A stretch of DNA of 64,000 nt, from the NCBI GenBank assembly GCA_026545225.1, contig CM048845.1:93126533-93190532 (forward strand), in the 5' to 3' direction. A program made the position numbers and the translations under genes. The notes under the pieces were generated by a model, which was not told the DNA's origin, ran no database searches, and worked only from the letters and a program-made list of their open reading frames with translations. This stretch comes from Cornus controversa. Its lineage: Eukaryota; Streptophyta; Magnoliopsida; Cornales; Cornaceae. Shown here piece after piece: positions 55,411 through 64,000 of this stretch (position 1 is the stretch's first letter; each line of letters starts with the position of its first letter).

Positions 55411-58400
55411 TCAGACTGTATGAGCTGCTTGAATCATACTTGGGTCCAAATTCTTAAGCCTCACTACTGACTCCACATGTCCTTTCAATGTGTGCAATTC
55501 TCCTAGCCTGCAAAGTTGAAAATTCATTAGAACAAGCTTCACCATGTCAATTTGGTTTTGGAGGAGAGGGTGTATAAAAGCCAACTATTGAAAGAATACA
55601 CGACACTAATTATATATGAACCAAATAATGAAAAGGCTCTCATAAAGATGGCCGAATTAGCGAAAGTCTTTTATACCTAGAAAATTCGTTGAAATAAGCT
55701 TCAACATGCCAATTTGGTTTTGGAACATGACACTAATAATATATGAATGAATGCATAAAAAGGCTCCGAAAAAGTTAGCCCAATGAGTGAAAGTCTATTA
55801 TACCTAGCTATTTCGGCACGCCGCCTGGCCTGTTCAGCGATTGGAGAAGACCGCCTTCCGTGGATGTCCAATTCTGCAGACATCAACCCTTGTAGACTTC
55901 TCTGAGAAAGTACCCACTTAGCTTCCCTATCTTCCTTTCCATAGTCCTTTTTAGAAGTAAAGGCAGTCTGGAAAGCGAAAAACAGATTCGAAGCATGAAA
56001 AGATTTCCAAGCAAAGCATTACACCACATTGGAAAAGGCAAAAAAAAAAAAAAAAAAACCAAGAAATTAATAATTTGAACAAACCTTCCTATCGAACAGT
56101 AGATTCCAGGCTTCGCCGCTCAAAGCATAGCGGACTGCGAATTTGATAATATCTAGGGGAATGTAGAAGATCAAACTATATAACCAGATAATACCTGCCC
56201 AACCCCATCCAATGCCACTAATTGAAGCAAAGCTAATCTCTGCATAGACTGCAATCAGGGTAGCAACCTACATACCAAGAAAACCAACATACTCAATCAA
56301 TTATCTGAACTCTGTTTCATTTGCTCTGTTCATTCTACAACTGACTTTCATTTTTGGCACATTTAAGAGTAGGCCCAACAAGAAGCCAAGTCTGATTTCA
56401 AATCAAATATGTAGCCAAGCATATTTATATTGGCACATTACGGTCGTATACTTGAAAAAGAACAATTGAGGAACCCACACATATGGAGCTCCTTGCCTAT
56501 TTGCATAAACCTTACCAATTGAGCCACTACAAATGCACACATCAAAAGAGTCCCAGGCCTCTCCAAAAATGACCAACTTTGACTGCGAGTAACAAAAATG
56601 AGAGCTTGGCTTATAATGCTGACTTGCAGATATATGGCAGAAGAAATTTCTTCAGTATTTCCAGATATGGATCTCACATTGAAGCGAGTCTGCAACCAAA
56701 TTTGGAAATTAATAAGCAACAGTATCAGGAACAGAAAATTAATTTCAGATCATTTATTTTTCCCTTTCCTTTGAAAAATTTCAATAAACAAAATTAAGAA
56801 ACAATTTTGTAAATCTGATACCTCAAAGAAAGTTGTATCTGCTGCAACCCAGTAAAATAAGACAGTAATTAAGGCAAGATAAGTTCCAATGACAACGCCG
56901 GTTGCAAATATCTCATTAAGCTTCCAACTGTCAGGTTTTGGAGATGGTTTCACCCTATCTTGGGAAATGGTCATGATGGTCCCTGTTTACAAAGACAAAA
57001 AAACATTTTTTAAAGCACACTATACATTAAGTTCTGAGTTCTTATCCCTAAGCATCAATGTATAAATATAAATCCTTCCTTCACCTCGTATACTGAAAAA
57101 TAAATTTTTTTAGTAGCAATGAGATTGTATAGACAACCATTTAAACAAACTTAACCTACTGGGATTTCACGTATATGTAACTTTTATAAGAAATGAGTTT
57201 TTAAATAAATGAGAAGGAAAATATTTATTTCGCTAGCAAGATATACAACACCCCCCCTCCCCCCACCAACAAAAAGAAAAAAAAATGATAAATTACTTTA
57301 CAGGCAAGTTAGTTCAGCATGCTAGAATTTGGCTTACTTATCTTAAGGTGAGAGAGAATATAAACATTAAAGGTAAAAGAAAAGGCATGAATGTGAAATA
57401 AGTGGAAGTATTTTAACAGATGAGAATACACACACACACACAATATATATATATATATATTGTGTGTGTGTTTATATATATGTATATGTATATATGTAAA
57501 GATTTGATATAACCTAGCAGAAACTTATTCAGACAGAGCCAATTCAGGTAGAGGCAAAGTCAAATCTAAAGTGGGCAATCATTTTATTACCTTTTCCCCT
57601 TTGGCAGACACTCTGTAGTTCATTCTTTAACCAAAACTGAAAAACTAGTGGTGCAAGCATATTTTATTTTTTTACTTGTTGGGGGAAAAAAAAGACTTGC
57701 AGGTTGAAACATTACCATCATTCAGTATTGCTATTATCAGAACCATGAAAGGCGGGAAGTCATATTCCCATATCAATGCTAGAAGCGTAAAACCAAGCTG
57801 CAAGACGATCAGATTTCATAAACTTTTTGATATTGCAAACACAAACTAAAATTTAAAACTTGAATGGTACCCGACTTACCACAATCCGAATTGTTATGGA
57901 GACGGCATATATCTGCATATTCATGTGAAGTCAATATCATTATGTAATATTTTATAGAAGCAAAAATTAAAAAATTACTAAATGATTACATTTGTAATGT
58001 ATAGGCTCTCTGATGTGCAGCTTCTCCACATGTGGAGGTAAGGCTGCATACATCAGACCCTCCTCAGACCCCGCAATGGCGGGAGCCTCGTGCATTGGGT
58101 TTGCCCTTTTTTTTTAGGCTATCTGATGTGGCATGCCATGCTCTTATTGATCTTAGCCATCAAAGATGGAGTGCACCTAGAACACCGCTCCAAAAATTAT
58201 CAAGTGGAAATATATGGATGTAAAAGTATGTAGTCTTTAGATACTTCTAAGTCACACTTAAAATCATTCAAACGGGCAGGTATTTGGTCAAGAGGTATTT
58301 TAGGTTTATGCATGCATACAAGCACCTTATAGTAGTAAACTATTGCTACCATTTTGCTTTAATAAGAAAAGAACAGTACTGAACTGTATAATTCTTCATT

Positions 58401-61400
58401 CTCTGAAATATAGCTCGGCTAGTTAAAACAGCACTGATAATCACACTTAAACCAGGCTCCGTTAGGACAATATCAGCAGCACCCCTTGCAGCATCCGTGG
58501 CATCTGCCACTGCTATTCCAATATCTGCTTTCTTTAAAGCAGGTGCATCATTCACACCATCTCCCGTCATTCCACACACATGCTTCTTTTCTTGTAGAAT
58601 CTTTACAATTTCGTACTTATGTTCTGAAAATAGCATGGCAGTAGTAAATAGAATCAAAAAACCATAAGCCTTGTTTAAAACCTTATTTAAGTAAATAGAA
58701 TGAATATTTTGGAAATACCATAAGCCTTCAAATAAGAATAATGAATATGATTTTAAAAACAATTGATGCAGACTACTAATCTCATGGAAAGAATTTCAGG
58801 GTTGATGCTATGAAGTTTTTCTGAAGCTGAAAGGCAGCAATGAAGATAGGTCAAAGGTTCAGGTACAGGTCTCAGTGCAAGGGTGCAAGTGGTTGGATCC
58901 ATCAAGAAAACCAGGTTGAAGTAAATATAGAAGAGGGTACAGCTACATAGGCACTCCCCACATCAGTCAAAGATGCACAGAGACCTCTTCCTCTGCTCTG
59001 CTTTCACACATCCGGCACCTAGACTCGTATTACAGATTTTATCTTGTACTGTTCTCATGTTATCTTAACATTGGTATGCTGGGGTAAACTGAAGAGTTAA
59101 GCATCATAAGATACTCTACTCAACAAAACCTTGTTCCAACTATGAGTTCGGCCAAAATAAACCTGCTTCATCACTGTGATATTCTAAGACCATAACTCTA
59201 TTAAACCACATTCTGTTATCTATTTTCTTTGCTATCTCAACTCATGTTAATTTTGGTGTCTTCCTCCCCTAATATTACCTCAATGCCTCAGTGTGGACCA
59301 CATCACTCTTCCTCACTGATAATTCACTGTCTTTGTTACCAAATTATCTTAGCAATTTTTTCTCATTTTAACTCTAATGGCTTAAAACACTTCACAACAA
59401 AAACATTTCTGATTTTATCATTTCTTGTCTTACCACACTCTATCTCAATGTCATTATTTTGACCACCCTCAGTTGTAAGATGATATTGTTTCTTAACTAC
59501 CTGACGTTCTAATATATAAAGCAGTGTTGATCCAAAAACCATTTATAGAATATCCCTTTAAATTTTAGAGGAACACATTATCAACCAATATGCTAGAAAC
59601 AGTCCTCCATTTAACTCATCCTATTTAATTTTATAACTAACATTATTCTGGAATAATAGAGCCTAAGTAATGAAAATGTTCACTTTTTGGTATCTCTTGA
59701 CACTCAATTTCACTACATTCCCACTTGTATCCCTAGTTTTGTTAGTATTAAATTCCATATATTCACTTTTAGTTGCACTTGCCCTAAACCGTCTTTGTTG
59801 TAGTTCTCTTCAGAGTTCAGACCTCTAACTTAACATCTATCATTTCTTTAGTTTCATTAAATTAAAACAAAATGAGTTGAGATAGCAAAGAAAACAGATA
59901 ATAGAATGTATAAGATGAAGACTTAAAGGCTTATGCATACAAGCAAGGATGACTACAAATTAGTGAAAAAACTAAAACGGATTCACAAGCATTTGCATAT
60001 ATTAGGATGACTTGAGAAAATGATTCAAAAATTATAACAGGAAAAAAAATCAAACAGCTAACTTTTTTTGTATTCAATTACCAGGAAATACACCAGCAAA
60101 GCCATCTGCCTTTTCAATAAGCTCATCCACTGGAAGAACTTCATTTTCATCCTTGTTACGGCCCAACAATGATGAAGAAGGGTACATATTAGTTCCCATG
60201 CCAAGTCGACGACCTGTCTCCTTTGCAATTGCCAACTGATCACCTATATTAGCACATGGAACAAAGTTAATTTTTATTTCACTGTTTCTATCCTAGGCTT
60301 TCATTTTTACTAATAAGTAAAAGATGGTTTTTACAACAAAATTCTGAAACCGTTTGCAGAAGCTGCTATTCAGTTTCAGTTACAAGCATCATGAACTTCT
60401 TGTTCTTTGTTCATGCTTTTGGATCGAAGAAATACAAAAAAAAAATTAAAGATGATTCTACAGAGAAGCATGTTCCCCAGCTTACATGACAGATCTGTAC
60501 ATGGATGTGCCATTTTGGACCATTTCTATATGCTCCATTCACAAATCGGTTCAGAATGTAATCCCTTGTGACTTTTTTTGTTACAAGGATTCTGGCCCAA
60601 TTTCGTTTCTGTCTTTGATGGATTTTTAAGGATGTTTCCCTCTGTGCATTTGAAACTACCATTTCTAGATCTTGCTCAGACGACTAATTTTAGGTCTTGT
60701 TGAACCAATGAAATCCAGTAATGAAACTGTTGAAAACACCAGTATTTATTTGAAAGGATTTGTAATTAAAGCTTCCACAACCAAGAGACTGAAACACTAA
60801 AATTCATATATAATCTCCAGATGGATGGATACTAATTCTCCTAGACTGATTCTTCTCCTCTGCCCATATCTATGTTGACATCTTGCTGTACATGTCAAAT
60901 AATGATTACATTGATTTTATTTAATTTTCAAAAACCAATGGAATATCTAAAGTCAACTTTCAAATTATTGAATGACGAGATCTCCACTGAAGCTTTGATG
61001 AATTCAATCTTACTGATTTGCTACATCTGATTTTTCAGTCACACAATACATTTTTTGAAATTATAATTAACCCATGTACAACGCTACACAACATGCTCCA
61101 GAGGGTTCTGTGCCTAGATGTCAAACTTCCCTGGACCCCAATTCTTAGGATGCAACATGGCTTGAAATATAACTAAAAATTGGGTACGGTATGTAGAAAC
61201 ATCATGTATATTTAAATAAATTATATGTTATATAATAGTGTAATATATGATATTATTGTTATTTAATGATATAATTTAACTAGAATTTTGAATTAAATGG
61301 GACGTGGTGAAAAAAGAGGTTAGACCCCTCTATATATATATAATATGTGTGCGTATATTTGTGTGTGTGAGAGAAGTAGGAATAGAAAAGTCCATGTAAA

Positions 61401-64000
61401 ACAGGTAAAAAGATAGGATGTGTCTGATGATCTCAAACAAAATCGAGAAGTGGCATGTGTTGGAGAATATATTATTGGAGTGATTTATGGGAATGAGTTA
61501 ATGTATTTTCCATATTTATCACGTGTGTTCTTTCACCTATAAATAGAGGTGGTCATTGTAAACAAAACGAAGAGAGAATACAATAAAAGTGATGTAGCCC
61601 TCCGGGGCTTTGTGTCGTGAATGTAGGCCATAGTGGCCGAACCACGTTATATTCTTCTAATCTTCTTGTTTAATTTCTCTCTTCAATTCTATTTTATTTT
61701 ATCAACAGCATGCTTGCAAGGTCCAACATGTCTGTGCTGAACCAGCAAAAAAAAGGCAAAAATAGGTATCATCAACTACATATTGGTAAATACTAAAACA
61801 TTAGTATAGCAGTTGAAGATTGATATTAGCTAATAGCACTTGGAGGCAGTTCAAAAGGCAAGAATGATTTTAGCTAACTACAATTACTATGCAATTAGGA
61901 CCAGACAGGAAGAATTGTAATGTACCTGTAATCATCTTTACACAAACACCGAGGTTAAGTGCTCGACGAATGGTCTCAGCACTGTCATGTCTTGGAGGAT
62001 CAAACAAGGGCAACAACCCACAAAATGTCCAAGGACCTCCACGGCTCTCCTTTGATTTTTCTGGAACTTCCTGGAAGTATGATTTTAGAAAGGTCAAAAG
62101 ATTGGCCAGAAATTCAATGTTTAACAATTTGGGTTCTGAAGTGAAATAACAAACTTGTTATCCTGTTCCATTTTTCCAAAATAAACAACCAATAGTTTAC
62201 ACGCAAATTCATTGGCTTAAATATCCTCTTAACATTCAACTCCATGAGCTGCATACTTATCCCTAGCTAACCACCAGTATTTTTAGCAGATTGATGGTCT
62301 TGTTGACATCTGCCCTCTATTCTAACACCAACATTCATTTTTTGATCGTAGGTAAATGATTGCTTATTACATGCAACACAGAAGAGACTCTGAGTTTTTA
62401 CCACCCACCACTCTTGTCTACAACCAAACAGAATGCAAAGGAAAGAAAGATCCCCAAGAACTATACCTGAAAAGCAACCCCAAGAGACCGCAAGCCCCTT
62501 TCAGCAAACTTCTCAATGATGGCATGAACTTTTCCGGCAATCTCGTCTTTCTCTTGGCAGAGATTCAGAATCTGAATTTCAGTGGGAAAAAATGGAGAAT
62601 AAGAATGATGATTCCATGGTACAATTTGCAAAAATATTCAGTTTCAAATGCCATGCCCAAGGATACACTTATCTCCTTAAGTGAGGGTCTCTCTATATTT
62701 AAAAACCGCAGACACATTTAAATTGGTTTTAACTCTTTTCTTTTTCATATTTTAGTATTGGAAAAGAGATCAAAATAGGATCTTCAAAAGCATAGCTATG
62801 TCACAAGGGAAGAATCCTGTAGCAATTAGATTTCCGATATAATTAGGCACAACTAAAAAAGGTTCCCATTAGGAATGAAGAATTATTCTGAAAGGTGAAG
62901 ATAAATAGTTCACCCTAATTAATATACAGGTTAAATGGAACTCAAGCGGCAGTTAGGATCACTGCATTAATTGAAATGCAATACAAGAAGGAATTGAATT
63001 ATGTATTCTTTTGATGATCAGTATTAATAACATAAAGAAGCAGATAAAAATGTTAGTTGTTAAAGAAAGGTAACATCAATTATATCACTTTATGTTGTAA
63101 TCTTAAAAATTCTGGAAACTTGATCCCCTATTAATGATCTGGAAGGAATTCCAAATAAATTATTCTTAGTCCGAGTTCCAAAATTCTCTTTCTTGCAGTC
63201 TTAATTCTCAGGTTCCTTTTCATTAGAAAATATTCAGATCATAAAAAATATTGAGGAAAGCTAACAAATTTTTGCACCATATTTAGAAATTTAACAATCA
63301 TATAACTAGATATCTTTAGAGTGACTATCTTTTAAACTGTGGATACCTGTTCAGGAGCTCCTTTGCTGGCCCGATACCAATTGCCATCAGAATCAATGTA
63401 TGTAATTGCAGTCCGTTTGTCCACAGGATTGAAGGGCAGGAAATGCACTTCTGTGATGTTTGCACGGGCCTACAGGAAAAAAAAAAAGAAATTATTTCAT
63501 CATCTTTTAAAATTATTTCTTTAAAAAAACAAACTTCAGCTTTAGTTTTATATATATATATATATATATATGGACATATTCTCCTACCTCCTTTGGATCA
63601 GCAAGCATGTTAATGATGGCTGCATCAATGGCATCCTGATTCTCCAGTCTAGCTGCTCTGGCTGCATAAAGGACAACTGTGTCTCTGTCCATATCTCTGT
63701 AGAAAACCTACAGAAAGATTTTATTGTGTAAGAGTTCCACGTTTACTCATTTCATCATAATTCAAAAAACAACTTCTCTATGTATATTCGCTGAAAAATT
63801 GGAAATGTAATATCTGTAAAATTAACAGATCTATTTAATATTTATCAGATTGAAAGGAGATGTACCCTACTCAATTCTCTTAGACACAACCCTTCAACAC
63901 AACTCGAATCCATCATGAAATTAGGTTTGGGTTTACGTTTGTGGTATAATCACGTCATTAACTTTGTTAAAATAAATAGGTTTGTGTTCGGGTTTGGTAA
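55411..64000 (-). CDS. AHA10-like: P3A-type H+-ATPase, AHA10/PH5 subfamily, 3' part (N-terminus beyond the window)
   Basis: Thirteen exons, plus-strand coordinates in gene order: 63588-63707, 63347-63469, 62467-62571, 61926-62070, 60082-60243, 58385-58623, 57880-57912, 57716-57797, 56822-56982, 56516-56689, 56085-56267, 55804-55967, 55411-55507. They encode 595 residues and phases agree. Visible parts: nucleotide-binding [26 protein letters not shown]; hinge [19 protein letters not shown] and [16 protein letters not shown]5-M10 including the ILNDG segment with the conserved M6 Asp; and an R-domain with [12 protein letters not shown] and LKGHVESVV ending IQAAHTV. Family length is about 950, so roughly 350 residues, with the DKTGT phosphorylation site, lie off the right edge. 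A C-terminus ending HTV rather than YTV, with [13 protein letters not shown], points to the AHA10/PH5 group, whose members act in vacuolar acidification and seed-coat or petal pigmentation. The subgroup is inferred. Confidence 0.93.
57431..57470. repeat. Palindromic (CA)n(TA)n(TG)n microsatellite
   Basis: CACACACACACA, then an AT run, then TGTGTGTGTG: a compound microsatellite that is almost a perfect palindrome, within an H+-ATPase intron. Confidence 0.85.
58018..58118 (+). mobile_element. Au-SINE 3' fragment in an H+-ATPase intron
   Basis: GTAAGGCTGCATACATCAGA, then GACCCCGCAATGGCGGGAGC, then GTGCATTGGGTTTGCCC and a run of T is the conserved 3' half of the plant Au-SINE family. The tRNA-like 5' half with the Pol III boxes is missing. 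Confidence 0.75.
58624..60081. other. H+-ATPase intron, nothing further recognised
   Basis: 1.46 kb of AT-rich intron between the exon carrying the GDGVNDAP hinge and the preceding exon. Mixed low-complexity sequence with no identifiable element. Confidence 0.5.
60244..61452. other. H+-ATPase intron, left part
   Basis: AT-rich intron sequence with a small (TA)n tract near 61330. The minus-strand frame at 60411-60662 shows no domain or splice phase that fits the ATPase and is not called. Confidence 0.5.
61453..61712 (+). mobile_element. Copia-type solo LTR with 5-bp target duplication
   Basis: The LTR is 61458-61707 (250 bp), beginning TGTTGGAGAATA and ending TTATCAACA, so its ends are the inverted pair TGTTG/CAACA. 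GCATG flanks it on both sides (61453-61457 and 61708-61712). Inside are a CTATAAATAG TATA box and a GCCGAACCACGTTATATTC segment. No internal coding region or second LTR is present, as expected after LTR-LTR recombination. Confidence 0.9.
63708..64000. other. H+-ATPase intron running off the window
   Basis: No exon is recognisable after the acceptor (plus strand 63708-63710). The next upstream exon should encode the part just after the DKTGT site and must lie beyond 64000. Confidence 0.6.

Noticed and set aside
61889..62149. Plus-strand frames at an H+-ATPase exon
   Set aside because: They are antisense to the exon 61926-62070, whose minus-strand reading matches the ATPase exactly and in phase.

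Overview
This is a plant nuclear window, most likely from a eudicot. It is AT-rich. Its genes have many GT-AG introns, including introns of 2-3.3 kb loaded with transposons, and it carries typical plant repeats: Tat/Ogre-lineage Gypsy, Copia LTR, hAT, tRNA-derived SINEs, an Au-SINE and Stowaway-like ends. Nothing prokaryotic is present. All gene calls come from reading the translated sequence against remembered family motifs; no database was searched.

Layout. 1-8838: transposon-rich sequence, probably intronic or upstream of the first gene; it holds a near-palindromic motif cluster, an LTR-like piece with a run of 22 G, a 162-bp inverted repeat (foldback) and a SINE. 8839-13699 (+): a UBC33/34-type, tail-anchored E2 ubiquitin-conjugating enzyme of the UBE2J2/ERAD class; eight exons are visible and the first coding exon is not. 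14657-15550 (-): an intronless ATL-family RING-H2 E3 ligase, convergent with the E2. 16-27.7 kb: gene-poor DNA dominated by three related diverged copies of one block, with LINE and hAT remnants. 27723-28659 (+): an NHL-type LEA_2 membrane protein gene broken by a 10-bp tandem duplication. 28.7-35.2 kb: intergenic, with a TIR element and a SINE. 35211-41224 (-): a decayed, non-autonomous Tat/Ogre-lineage Gypsy element with both LTRs, gag, protease and the integrase tail, but no RT, RNase H or integrase core, and with two tandem arrays in its 3' region. 41628-53794 (+): a complete 10-exon 26S proteasome ATPase RPT1 gene (426 aa). 55411-64000 (-): the C-terminal 595 residues, 13 exons, of a P3A H+-ATPase of the AHA10/PH5 type, truncated by the right edge.

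Three of the five genes belong to the ubiquitin-proteasome pathway (E2, RING-H2 E3, proteasome ATPase). With no operons in plants this is probably chance. The E2/ATL pair and the RPT1/H+-ATPase pair are each convergent.

I found no convincing undescribed multi-gene system. The most notable structures are the rearranged Tat element whose 3' region is a tandem array (possible satellite seed), the 174-bp direct duplication around a 1.5-kb insertion in RPT1 intron 9, the foldback hairpin, and the clean frameshift in the LEA_2 gene.
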